Positions 20,995 through 32,312 of a stretch of DNA of 64,000 bases are shown piece by piece (position 1 is the first letter of the stretch; every line of letters begins with the position of its first letter). The stretch spans positions 836,120,136 through 836,184,135 of the forward strand of contig NC_081411.1 in assembly GCF_030272615.1 (NCBI RefSeq), in the 5' to 3' direction. The translations under genes were made by a program, and so were the position numbers. The stretch is from Cryptomeria japonica (Eukaryota; Streptophyta; Pinopsida; Cupressales; Cupressaceae). The notes below the pieces were generated by a model. It was not told where the DNA came from and searched no databases. It worked only from the letters and a program-made list of their open reading frames with translations.

Positions 20995-21604
20995 ATGGCA
21001 GTTCCAGAGACAAAGTTGTGTCTTCTTGACTGGTAAAATTTGTATCCGACCACCATTGATGAAAACTTCACATCATGCTCCAGAATGTCGCTGATAGTAA
21101 TTGCTTTGTTGTCGAACTTGGAACTAGTAGTTGCTATCACTGTGTTATTCGATACTTTCCTTAGGCTAGGTTCTTCACCGATTTCACTGAGGCATGTCAT
21201 AACTCTAATTGTCTGCTTAGTGATATTTTGAGGCCTATCAAGCCATATGAACTCATCATGGACTTGACTGAGAATATATCAGATCCACTATGCTTCGTCG
21301 AACAATGGAAAATGGACGAACTGCAAAAAACCCTTGTCTTGAAGAACCTTATATTCAAGTTTGAGGTTTTTCAAACTGTCTGCCAAGTGTTTGTTATACA
21401 GGTTCAACAGATCAACATTGCCAAGCTCCTCAAGATCACAATGGATGTATGCCCTAATATCCTCATTGTGAAGGGTGTCATAGGGTACCGAAGAAAATAC
21501 AACTTTTGGATCATCTTCAACAAAATTGAAAGGGTGTTTCTTGAAAATAGGTCTAGCTCTATCCTTAATCTCGATAACCAATGGGGTAGCAATTCCAGAA
21601 GCTG
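20990..21604 (-). pseudogene. Minus-strand ORF of element I, N-terminal part
   Basis: The frame starts at 21611 or 21605 (MASASGIATPLVIEIKDRAR) and runs to a stop at about 21288. It continues in a second piece, with MTCLSEIGEEPSLRKVSNNT and ITISDILEHDVKFSSMVVGY, to the G1 insertion site. The rest lies at 13066-13197. The conserved-looking soluble sequence has no catalytic motif I recognise. Because it follows a zinc-knuckle gag region on the same strand I infer it belongs to the same retroelement lineage. A host pseudogene carried next to it is an alternative. Confidence 0.55.
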
Positions 21605-21999
21605 AAGCCATTTCTAACTTAGGGTTTGTGGAAACTGATGGTCTGAAACAGATAAATACCTGAATTCACAACTGAGCTCTGGAATTCTCTTTAGGATCGC
21701 TGAAAACATTGTTGAGATCGCCAAATCACTTCGCTCTTCTTCTCTACACTATTCTCTTGAATCATTGTGACGAATGAAGCTTTGAAATTCCCTTTTAACC
21801 TTTGAAAACCTAATTCTTCATTGCAATAAATGTTGCAACTAGTTACCTTGATTTTCATAGAGTCACTTACCGGAGCATCAAATCTTCTCAAATACTTCCG
21901 GATAACATCTGTGTATAATATTTAAGCCTTCTGCAACCTTCCGGAATCGATTGTAGATCACCAAAAAGGGGGTTCTTAGAATCTACATGAAAAGTCCCC

Positions 22000-22431
22000 C
22001 CTAAGGCATAAGGCCCTAGTTACTGGATGAAGATCCTGCACCAGATTCGGGTGCAAATCCATTGTCTTCTTTGGATTCATCTTTTTTGACCTACGTCTTC
22101 TCATATTTTTCTCTAATCTCTTCTACCTTTGTCTTTCCCCTCTCATTTGATTTGTTCTTGTCTACCAGAGCACTATTCTTGCTTTTGCAGTACTTAGCAA
22201 TGTGACTGGTTTTATTGTATGCACACCAAACAACATTCTACATAGGTTTGAAGTTCATCTGATTTCATCTCATCCTGCACTCGTTAGAGATATATTCAAA
22301 CATCCCACAAGCATAGCACCTCTTTTTTTGGAAGTTATTCATTACAACTCTTTACATGTTTGACTTGTGACCAAAATTATTGCATATTAAATACTAACAG
22401 GTAAATGTAGGAATGTTATTCATGTTGTTCA
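22000..22431 (-). pseudogene. gag: Triple zinc-knuckle gag fragment of element I
   Basis: Read on the minus strand from 22431, three CCHC-type knuckles appear in a row, all damaged. The first retains ICNNFGHKSNM with its first Cys replaced by Tyr. The second is CYACGMFEYISNEC with His replaced by Tyr. The third reads WCAYNKTSHIAKYC with the first two Cys lost. A Lys/Glu-rich stretch (KTKVEEIREKYEKT) and GFAPESGAGSSSSN follow. CCHC knuckles bind packaged RNA in Ty1/copia and gypsy gags. The likely N-terminal partner is the coiled-coil region at 59110-59800, now separated by the 36-kb nest. Confidence 0.7.
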
Positions 22432-23957
22432 TGTTGGCAATATTGCATTATAACAGACAATGAAAGATTGTTGGCATTTCTTAAGGATATTGAGAAGGTT
22501 GTTGATGATTATGGATATAACTGATTAAAGATGTTTTACTATCTTGATATTAGTATTTTGTCCTTGATGTCAAGAAATTGATTTTCTAATTTAGTATGAT
22601 GTTGCCATATCTTGAGAAGTATGATATGAAGATTATAAAGATGTCGGTAAAAGACACAGGAAAGAATATGATGAATAAGGGGATGAATAAGGTATTCAAT
22701 GGGCAACTACTACCGAGTCAGACAATGATGAGATCATGATGTTTTAGATTGTTTTAACATCATACATATGTTGTAAATTGTAAAGGTTAATACTATACTA
22801 TGTTATCAAGCAAAGAACCTAGTCGGTAAACCCTAAGGTTATCGCTATCGGTTAATGAAGGCAGAATGTCTACCGAGTGGAGTTTAGTATTCACCGAGTT
22901 GTTACCAAGTTGTAACCAAGCTATAATAGAATGCATTAAATATTTACATGTGGTATTTAATGAAGGAAGCTGATGAGTTGGAGCAGATCAAATGATTGGT
23001 GAGTTGTGGAAGAAGTTTGTTAATGAATCTCAGGCAATGGAAAGTCAGCATGAAGATCTACAACTCAGATTGAGCAGCAATACCTTGGCACAAGTTCCAA
23101 GACTATTATACAAGTTCCAAGGTAGGGTAAAACATTTTTCAAATCAAAATATGCATTGAACCTGGACAATATTGAAGATCTGATGGCTATGATTGATCAT
23201 GGGAAATGTGATCAAGGAGATTAAGCGGTTATCTAATTGTTAATAAATAGGAAACTATTGATAAACAATGCATGCAGGCAAGTGTATGCACAGGGATGCT
23301 ACATAGTGATTACCGAGCACAGAAGCTTGAAGACCTGTTAGAATAATAGAGTATAGAAGCCTAGCAGATAGACAAGATTAGTTCTATGTCTAGATTGTAC
23401 TGAACAAATAGGAATCTACTTTAGCATTTTAGATGTGAAGTTGCAGATAGATTTTTATTACTGTTATTTTGTGAAAGTGACAGAAAATCTCTTAACCGAG
23501 TGGACTTAACAGTCTTATATGTAAACCCTCTAGAAAGGTGACATTCTCATTGAGTGTTTGAAATCCTTTAACAAGGTCACTTCTAACAAAGTGAAGATCC
23601 TAACAGATCCGAGGGAAATCCCTTAATCGAGTCACATCTAGCAACGTGTTTGTAATCTTTAATAGGATTTGGTTTTAACTGAGCATACTCTAGAAGAGTA
23701 TATTTCTTAGTGGGTCCGAAATCCCATAGTGGTTTTTCCCTATTTGGGTTTCCACATTAAATCTAGTGTTATGAGGTTTATATTGTTCATATGCTTTTGA
23801 GTTTGCATGTTTAATAGTTTTGGTTATATTACTGATATATATGTTATCGAGGTTGAATATGATGTTTTTATGGATGATTAAGTTTGTATGATTCACCCCC
23901 CCCCTCTCATCTTGTTGGCTATTGGATCTGTACTTATATTAAGTATCAAAACTATCA
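22432..23957 (+). repeat. 5' LTR of copia element A
   Basis: The LTR begins TGTTGGCAATATTGC and ends AGTATCAAAACTATCA, two bases before a tRNA-iMet-type primer site. It is clearly more diverged from the LTR at 28423-29942 than that LTR is from the one at 35510-37001. Left flank is GTTCA, and no matching TSD is found after 29942 (AAATG). Confidence 0.85.
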
Positions 23958-23959
23958 AT

Positions 23960-23971
23960 TGGTATCAGAGC
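23960..23971 (+). promoter_or_regulatory. Primer-binding site of A
   Basis: TGGTATCAGAGC is the classic complement of the plant initiator-methionine tRNA 3' end, and it lies 2 bp after the LTR. Confidence 0.9.
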
Positions 23972-24018
23972 TTTGGACTCTGGAAGGAAAGTTTAAAGGC
24001 ACTTGAGTTAAAGATCCA

Positions 24019-24837
24019 AAGATGTATAAGAGGGATGCGCTGAAGTTGAACAAGTCAAGTTTCTCTACATGGCAGAAAAGGATGAAGCTATATCTATCAG
24101 GAGTTGGAGAATATGTTGTATACTATCTGGAGAATGATTTTGTTACACCAAGCACCTATCCATTGACTATGGAAGAGATAAAGGCGAAGTAAGAACATAA
24201 TCAAGCAACAATTGAAATAACATCTGCATTGACCGATTCAGAGTTTAATGATCTAGAAGGCTGCAATGATGCAAAGGCAATGTGGGATAAGCTCATATCA
24301 GTATATGGAGGAGATGAACATGTTCAAAGAGAAAAAGTAGACAATCTGAGAGGACAACTTGAATCTATGAGGATGAATGAAGGTGAGAACATAACTTAGT
24401 ACAGTACAAGACTAAAGGAGATTGTCAATCAAATCAAAGGAGCAGGTGGAACTATTGAAGAAAAGGATATAACAAGTAAGTTGTTGAGAACCCTTCTACT
24501 AGCTTATGCAATCCGAGTTTCTGCAATCAATGAATTGAGGTTTGTACCTAGTATGCCAGTTTCTTTGGATGCTACTATTGCTAAGCTACATGCATTTGAG
24601 TTAGGTAATTTTGATAACAGTGGATCTTTGGTAAATAAAGTTGAATCTGCATTTAGTTCTTTTCATCTTGATGAATCTAATGATTACAATGAAAGAAAGT
24701 ATAAGTACTCTGAAGGAGATCACAATGGAGCAAGTGAAATATTTCGGAAGAACATGGAAGAAGTATACAAACTATATGAGGAAATCAGAAAGCAAGAAGA
24801 GTTTGAAGCACTATTATCCAAAAGGTTACTAAGATGA
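24019..24837 (+). pseudogene. gag: Element A copia gag (DUF4219/UBN2-type)
   Basis: The frame starts at MYKRDALKLNKSSFSTWQKR and reads through the UBN2-like region (DAKAMWDKLISVYGGDEHVQ and SKLLRTLLLAYAIRVSAINE). Stops at about 24189 and 24399 correspond to CAA and CAG in element E, so they are C-to-T type changes. Compared with E, about 120 bp carrying the Lys-rich linker and the CCHC knuckle is missing after KRLLR (24837). The deletion also throws the frame. Gag would form the particle shell, but this copy is dead. Confidence 0.85.
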
Positions 24838-26440
24838 CAGACAGAAAGATAATCATTACAAAGGACACCGAGACTTTAGAAGAAGAGATAGAAAGACATG
24901 CTTAATAGTTGATGAGGAATCTAACGATGATAAATCAGATGAGACTAATACAAAGGAAGTAGTTTATGTGGCTATCAAGGATGGCTCAGATGAAGAATGG
25001 TATGAAGAAAAAGCCCTACTATCTCACATAAACACTAATAATTCTTTGATTATAAATAGTGGATGCTCACATCATATGACAAGAGATAAACACAAGTTTG
25101 TTATGTTAGAAGATTATGATGGAGGCTATGTTAAATTTGGTAGTGATGAACCATGTCCAGTAAGAGGTAAAGGATCTATAACACTTCTTGATAATGCAAG
25201 ATGCAATGATGTTTATTGGGTTGAAGGTTTGGAATACAATTTGTTGAGTGTAGCACAGCTAAACAACACAGGTTACCGAATAGAATTTCAAAAAGCAATT
25301 GTCAAAGTTCATGACAAGAATGGAAAGTTAGCTGCTATCGGGACACAAACAAAAGGTAATACATTTCACCTTGACTCAACTCGGAATAAGTGTTTGCATA
25401 CAAATATTGATGATACCTGGCTATGGCATAAAAGATTTTGTCATGTAAATTTTGATAATCTGATCAAAATAAGTAAGAAGCACATAGTAAGAGGTCTACC
25501 AAGTTTTGAAAAACCTGAGAATGCTATGTGCCGAGGATGCCAGATGGGCAAGATGACAAGATCGAGCTTTACAAGTAAGTCTTACACTTCTAAGGGAATT
25601 TTACATCTAGTGCACACTGATCTTTGTGGTTATATGAAAGTTCAAAGTTATTATGATGATAAGTATATCATATTATTTGTGGATGACTATTCAAGGATGA
25701 TGTCAGTAATGGTTTTAAAAGAAAAATCAGAAGCTTTTCAAATGTTTAAATGGTACAAGCCAAGAGTTGAAAATGAAACAGGAAGACAACTGAAATGTCT
25801 TAGATCAGATAGAGGAGGAGAGTTCACATCTGATGAATTCAACTTATTCTGCAATGATCATGGTATTAAAAGACAAGTCTCTGCACCGAGAACTCCACAA
25901 TAGAATGGAATAGTTGAGAGAAAAAATAGATCTATTATGGATTGTGCTAGAACACTGATGATTGAAAAGAAGGTGCCACAAACATTTTGGAGAGAAGCAA
26001 TAAGCACAGTTGTTTACAGCTTGAACTGAGATCAATTGAAGAAAGGTACTTTGAAGACACCATATGAAATCTGGTATGATAAGAAACCTAATGTTAGTTA
26101 AAATCTTTGGAAGTAGATGCTATATTCATAAAGATGATAGAAATGGCAAGTTTGATCAGAAAAGTGAATAAGGAACATTTCTAGGTTATTCTTCCAGAAG
26201 CAAAGCATTTAAATGTCTAATCAAATCATCTAACAAAATAGTAGAAAGTGCAAATGTGAAAATTGATGAATTTGCAGAAAGAAATGATGAAGGAAATTCC
26301 AAGGAACCAGAAGACTATGATGAATTTGTCTATGTTCAACCGAGAAGACTATTGAAGAAAATGAAGAGAATATCCAGTTACCGAGCCTGTATTAGCCAAT
26401 TATGTCAGAAGACATCATGCACCAAGTTAGATTATAGGAC
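24838..26440 (+). pseudogene. Element A protease and integrase region
   Basis: The best frame, 24968-25903, holds the protease active site as IINSGCSHHM, with Asn in place of the catalytic Asp seen in D and E (IIDSGCSHHM). GAG_pre-integrase follows with WLWHKRFCHVNFDNL and CRGCQMGK (His-His-Cys-Cys zinc site). The integrase core has HTDLCG, FVDDYSR and GGEFTSDEF, the DDE residues. A TAG at 25901 replaces a CAG of E, and further stops follow in the integrase C-terminal region (GTFLGYSSRSKAFK-like) to about 26440. The integrase C-terminus and linker are heavily degraded. Confidence 0.85.
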
Positions 26441-26489
26441 ATAAGGATGATCTAGTGATGACAAGGAACAAACTGAGACAGAACACGTG

Positions 26490-28040
26490 TTTGATATCTG
26501 AATTTGAACCGAGAATAGTGAAAGAGGCATTTAACAGTGAAGATTGGGTAAATACTATGATAGAAGAGATTGATCAAATCAAGAAGAATGACACATGGAC
26601 ACTAATCCCAAGATGAAAGGACAAAAATGTAATCGGTACAAAGTGCATTTTCAAAAACAAGCTAAATGAAAAAGGAGAAGTCATTTGAAACAAAGAAAGA
26701 CTAGTTTCCAAAGTTTATGCTCAAGAAGAAGGAATTGATTATGGTGAAACTTTTGCACCTGTTGCTAGACTTGAAGGAGTAAGAACATTGTTGGCCTATG
26801 CTACTTTCAAGAACTTCAAGGTATATCAAATGGATGTCAAATCTGCATTTCTGAATGGAATATTAGAAGAAGAAGTTTTCATTGAACAACCTGAAGGATT
26901 TGTTGAAAAAAATAATAAAGATCAGGTATGTAAATTGAACAAAGTTTTATATGGTTTGAAACAAGCACCAAGAGCATGGTATGAAAGATTGCACTCTTAT
27001 TTGATTAAGATTGGTTTTATAAGGACAAGTGAGAACAACAACATGTACATGAAGAATGATGAAAATGGAATGCTGATCTCAGCCATATTTGTTGATGATA
27101 TTATATTTTGTGGAAATGACTCTTTATGCAAGAACTTTGGAAATGAAATGAGCAAAGAATTTGAGATGTCATTAATCGGTGAGATAAAGTATTTTATAGG
27201 TTTACAGATACTACAAATGAAAGATGAGATTTTTATTACTCAATCCAAGTACATAAAGGAAATCTTGAAGAAATTTAGAATGGAGGACTCAAAACCAATA
27301 AGTACTCCTATGACTACCAATTGTAAACTATCGAAGAATGATGATTTTGTATCTGTTGATGAGACACTTTACCGATCCATGATTGGAAATCTACAATATA
27401 TTGTTCACAATAGACTAGACATAGCACATGCAATAGGTATAGTTGCAAGATTCTCTGTAGATCCTAAGCAAACACATATGACAACAATCAAAAGAATTTT
27501 CAGATACTTGAAAGGCACTGAAGATTATGGCTTAGTATATCAGAAAGGAAATGATTTTGATTTAAAAGTTTATACTGATGCTGATTGGACAGGCAACATT
27601 GATGACAGGAAAAGCACAAGTGGAGGAGCTTTCTTTTTAGGAGAAAGACTAGTGAGTTGGCTTAGCAAGAAACAAGGATGTGTTTCACAATCAAGAGCAG
27701 AAGCTGAATACATTGCTACAGCATTGAATTGTACCAACATAGTATGGATCAAACAACTATTGGAAGGTATAAATGAGAAAGTTACCGAGCTAGTAACTAT
27801 ATTTTGTGACAATACTAGTGCCATTAACATTTCAAAGAATCCTGTTATGCACTGTAAGACAAAGCACATCTCTATCAAATAGCATTATCTTAGAGAAGAA
27901 GCTCAAGAGAAGAAAGTGGTGTTGGAGTGTGTTAGCACAAAGGAACAAATAGCAGATATCTTCACCAAGCCACTACCAAGGGACACTTTTGAGTATCTCA
28001 GAAGTAATTTAGGGGTCCTACCCCTATCTTCCATTCACTG
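26490..28040 (+). pseudogene. Element A (or D) reverse transcriptase-RNase H
   Basis: The RVT_2 domain begins near SEFEPRIVKEAFNSEDWVNT, with stops at about 26616 and 26686, then an open frame 26788-27882. Visible motifs are [16 protein letters not shown] (first catalytic Asp), [14 protein letters not shown] and IFVDDIIF (the copia form of YVDD). The RNase H part follows: YTDADWTGNIDDRKSTSGG, SQSRAEAEYIATAL and [18 protein letters not shown] at 27880 precedes [11 protein letters not shown] and [19 protein letters not shown]. Because the LTR immediately downstream belongs to D by its TSD, the 3' part of this region may derive from D rather than A. Confidence 0.85.
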
Positions 28041-28422
28041 ACCGAGTTCCGTGAAAGCATCAATTCGATGACTCTACAGAATATCTTTTAGGAGTTGCTG
28101 TTGATTTACACACTTTAAGATGTTTTCTAAAGGTGTGCAGGAAACAATATATAGGAAATAGGGATTGAAGACAAAATGCTCTAATCGAGACTAAGTTGAC
28201 ACATAACAGCAGGAAATCACTTCATACAGGAAGAAATTATGTTTTAGTTCTTTACTTTTTGACATTGCTATCAAAGGGGGAGAAGACTGAAGAAAAGGAG
28301 AAGACTAATGTATGGGGGAGAAGGCTGATGACAGGGGGAGAGCATTTTAGCATTTTAGAATAGTAATCCAAATCAATTAGGTCAAATCAATTGGTTTTGC
28401 CATCAATGCCAAATGGGGAGAT
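28041..28422 (+). other. 3' UTR and polypurine tract before LTR
   Basis: There is no gene. The stretch contains several GGGGGAGA tracts (for example 28276-28345), and AAATGGGGAGAT at 28411-28422 immediately precedes the LTR, which is the expected position of the plus-strand primer. Confidence 0.75.
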
Positions 28423-29942
28423 TGTTGGCATTATAACAGACAAAAAGAGATTGTTGGCATATCAATAAGGATATTGAGAAGGTTGTTGATGATTATGGAT
28501 ATAATTGATTAAGGATGTTTACTATCTTATTATTATTATTATTATTTCATTGATGTCAAGAAATTGATTTTCTAATTTAGTATGATGTTGCCATATCTTA
28601 AGAAGTATGATTTGGTGAGTATAAAGATGTCGGTAAATGACACAGAAAGAATGTGATGAATAAGGGAAGGAATAAGTTATTCAATGGGCAACTATTACCG
28701 AGTTAGACAATGATGAGATCATGATGTTTAGATTGTTTTGATATCCTACATATGTTGTTGATTGTAAGGTTGATACTATACTATGTTACTGAGCAAAGAA
28801 CCTAGTCGGTAAACCCTAAGGAACCTGGTCGATAAACCCTAAGGTTATCACTATCAGTTAATGAAGGCAGAATGTCTACCAAGTGAAGTTTAGTATTTAC
28901 CGAGTTACAACCGAGTAATAACAAAATGCATTGAATGAATAAAAGCATTATTTAATGAAGGAAGCTAATGAGCTGGAATTGATTAAATGATTGGTATGCC
29001 GTGAATGAAGTTTGTTAAGAATCTATGGCAAAGGAAGATCGACAGGAAGATCTATAACTGAGATTGAACCGCAATACCCTAGCACAAGTTCCAAGAAATG
29101 AATGCAAGTTCCAAGGTGGGGTAAAACATTTTCAGATCGAAGGATACATTGAACCTAGACAAGTTTGAAGATCTGATGGCTATGATTGATCATGGGAAAT
29201 GTGATCAAGGAGATTCAACGGTTGGCAAATTGTTTATAAATAAGGAACTATTGATAAACAATGTATGTGGGCAAGTGTATGCAAAGGGATGCTACATAGT
29301 GATTACCAAGCATGGAAGCTTGAAGATCTCTTTGAATAACATAGTATAGAGCCCAGTAGATGGACAAGATAAGTCCTATTGTATTGAGAAAATAAAAATT
29401 TGCTTTAGCATTTTAGATGTGAAGTTGTAGATAGATTTTTATTACTGTTATTTTGTGAAGTGACAGAAAATCTCTTAACCGAGTGGACTTAACAGTCTTA
29501 ATTGTAAAACCCTCTAGCAAGGTGACATTCTGATTGAGTGTTTGAAATCCATTAACAAGGTCACTTCTAACAAGGTGAAGATCCCAACAGATCTGAGGGA
29601 AATCCCTTAACAGGGTCACATCTAGCAATGTGTTTGTAATCTTTAACAGGATTTGCTTTTAACCGAGCATACTCTAGAAGAGTATATTTCTTAATGGGTC
29701 CAAAATCCCAAAGTGGTTTTTCCCTATTTGGGTTTCCACGTTAAATCTGATGTTATGAGTGTTATGATGTTTATATGCTTTTGAGTTTGCATGTCTAGCA
29801 GTTTTGGTTATATTACTGAAGTATATGTTACTGAGGTTGAATCTGTTGTTTTTATGGAAGATTAAGTTTGTATGATTCACCCCCTCTCCTTTCATCTTGT
29901 TAGCTTGGCATCTATACTTAACATTAAGTATCAGAACTATCA
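28423..29942 (+). repeat. D 3' LTR, now in plus orientation
   Basis: It opens TGTTGGCATTATAACAGAC and closes CAGAACTATCA. It shares with the minus-strand LTR at 35510-37001 features absent from the A and E LTRs, such as the AAAAAGAGATTG start region, GAACCTGGTCGATAAACC and TGAATAAAAGCATTATTTAA. It is followed by AAATG, which matches the flank of the 35510-37001 LTR. A short TTA microsatellite lies near 28526-28547. Confidence 0.85.
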
Positions 29943-29947
29943 AAATG
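29943..29947 (+). repeat. TSD of D (AAATG), first copy
   Basis: AAATG here equals the reverse complement of 37002-37006 (CATTT), so the two LTRs in opposite orientation share one target duplication. Confidence 0.8.
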
Positions 29948-31680
29948 AACCTACACTGAATCCACCAGTACAGAATGAAGATCCAGTTACACCGGTATCA
30001 TCTGAAAATTCCACACTAACTGAAGAACAACAACAAAGAAAGACACCCCGATATGTAATACTGAATCATTCTGAAGATCAGATAATTGGAAACAAGTTTA
30101 AAGGAGTTATGACAAGAGGAAGATTGGAAAATGAAGAGGTATGTCTTATTTCTCAAATTGAATCATCATCTATTAATGAGGCATGTGAAGATAAATATTG
30201 GATTAAAGCTATGGAAGATGAATTAGAACAAATTGAGAAGAATAACACTTGGACATTAGTTCCCTGGCCTAAAGATAAAAATGTAATTGGAACAAAATGG
30301 GTATTCAAAAAAAAACTTAATGAAGATGGTAAGGTTATCAGAAACAAAGAAAGACTAGTGTGTAAGGGATATTCTCATAAAGAAGGAATTGATTACAATG
30401 AAACCTTTGCACCGATAGCTAGAATTGAGGCAGTTAGATTATTTTTGGCTTTTGCAACACATAAGAACTACAAAGTATATCAAATGGATATTAAATGTGA
30501 ATTTTTGAATGGAGATCTTGAAGAAGAAGTTTACATTGAACAACCTGATGAATTTTCTTTGACAGATAACAAAGATATGGTTTGTAGGTTAAGAAAATCT
30601 TTGTATGGATCGAAGCAAGCTCCAAGAGCTTGGTATGCAAGATTGGATAAGTATCTTTTGAAGATTGGTTTTTCTAAAGGTAATGCAGACAACAATTTAT
30701 ATTATAAAGTGACTAATAATGACATCTTGGTTATAGAAGTATTTGTTGATGATATAATCTTTAGAGGAGAAGATGGATTATGTAAAGAATTTTCTATTAA
30801 AATGTAGCAAGAATTTGAAATGTCTATGATTGGAGAAATTAAATTCTTTTCAGGATTGTAGATTTCACAGACTGGTAAAGGTATATTCTTGAGTCAATCC
30901 AAGTACTTAAAGGAGTTATTAAAGAAATTTGGGATGGAAAACTCTAAACCGGTAAGCACACCTATGACTACAAATGACAAATTATCTCTAAGGGATGAAT
31001 CTACACCTGTTAATCTGACTAGGTACAAATCTATGATAGGAGGTTTACTATATTTGACACAAACTAGACCTAATATTATGAATGCAGTATGTATTGTTTC
31101 AAGATTTTAGAGTAATCCTAGAGAAAATCATGAATCAATAGTAAAAAGGATTTTCTGATACTTACAATGCACTATAAATCTTGGATTATGGTATCCTAGA
31201 GATGAAAACTTTGAATTTTGTGCATACATAGATGCAAATTGGGTAGGAGATGTGGATGATAGAAACAACACCACCGGTGAAGCATTCTTTCTTGGAAATA
31301 GACTAGTTTCTTGGTTGAGTAAGAAACAAAGTTGTACATCTTTATCAACAACAGAATCAGAATATGTTGCAGCAGCAACTAACTGCACATAGGTACTATG
31401 GCTTAAGCAAATGTTGAAAGACATAAAGGTAAAATGCAAGGAACCTATTACTATCTATTGTGATAACACTACAGAAATTGATATATCTAAGAATCCAGTA
31501 TTACATTCTAAAACCAAACATGTTTCTATCAAACTAAATTTTCTAAGGGAAAATGTTGAAGCAAAGGAAATAAAACTAGTTTATGTGAATACTAAAGAGC
31601 AGATTGCAGATATCTTTACTAAACCTCTGCCTAAGGAGAATTTTGAATATCTCAAAGACTAGCTTGGGGTCATACCCCCA
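29943..31680 (+). pseudogene. Element B reverse transcriptase-RNase H (inverted half)
   Basis: The frame continues through NEPTLNPPVQNEDPVTPVSS, the variable linker before RVT_2, then [54 protein letters not shown] and FVDDIIF. RNase H is at about 31205-31660: [67 protein letters not shown]. Stops at 30805, 30859, 31108, 31157 and 31391 are mostly TAG where CAG is expected. The matching gag, protease and integrase lie on the opposite strand at 57206-58098 and 37002-38511, so this half is inverted. Confidence 0.85.
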
Positions 31681-32062
31681 CCGGTAGAGCCTTAGATAGT
31701 TGATGATTGTCTTCAACCGACAAAGTTAATAGAGAAATTTTTTACTCCGAATTTGATGAGGAAGCTACTTCTCAGGGGGAGTAGTTGGTATACTAAATTG
31801 ATTGGTATTTTGTATATGAACTTGGTTTTGTTGTAACTTTGGCATATGATGTCAAAGGGGGAGTGATATCTATGGAAAAACACATTATCTTTTGGGGAGA
31901 GATTGGTATGAAAAACATGTTACTCTCAGGGGGAGAGATTGTCACTTTGGGAGAGTTTACCTATACTCTGGTAATTGTTGGTACTTTGGTATTTGGCATT
32001 CTTGTTTTGGCACTTTGATGGTTTTTCCACCTTGTGTTGCTATCAATGCCAAAGAGGGAGAT
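31681..32062 (+). other. Element B 3' UTR and polypurine tract
   Basis: There is no gene. Repeated GGGGGAG tracts occur (31777, 31857, 31929), and AAAGAGGGAGAT at 32051-32062 directly precedes the LTR. Confidence 0.75.
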
Positions 32063-32312
32063 TGTTGGTATTTTGGTATAGTTTTGTCAGTGATGTCAAC
32101 ACCTACTAAAACTCTAGCACTTTGGAGATCCAACAAACATTCACCGGCAAGCAAGTGACTTTTGCACAATCATCGATATATGGTACACCGGTAGGATATA
32201 ATGATCACCGATACTTGGACTAGCATGGAAAACACTTGGTAATGTTGAAGACATCATTTGGACATCTTGTCTTGGAGAATTGGTTATTGGTATATTCATA
32301 TTTGCATATTTG
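32063..32312 (+). repeat. Truncated 3' LTR of element B
   Basis: It begins TGTTGGTATTTTGGTATAG and matches the reverse complement of the 58155-59109 LTR for about 250 bp. The match stops abruptly at TTTGCATATTTG, where minus-strand D sequence begins. Confidence 0.85.

Noticed and set aside
22432-29942. A simple complete copia element A with two LTRs.
   Set aside because: The flanking 5-mers differ, and the 3' LTR pairs by sequence and TSD with the inverted LTR at 35510-37001.
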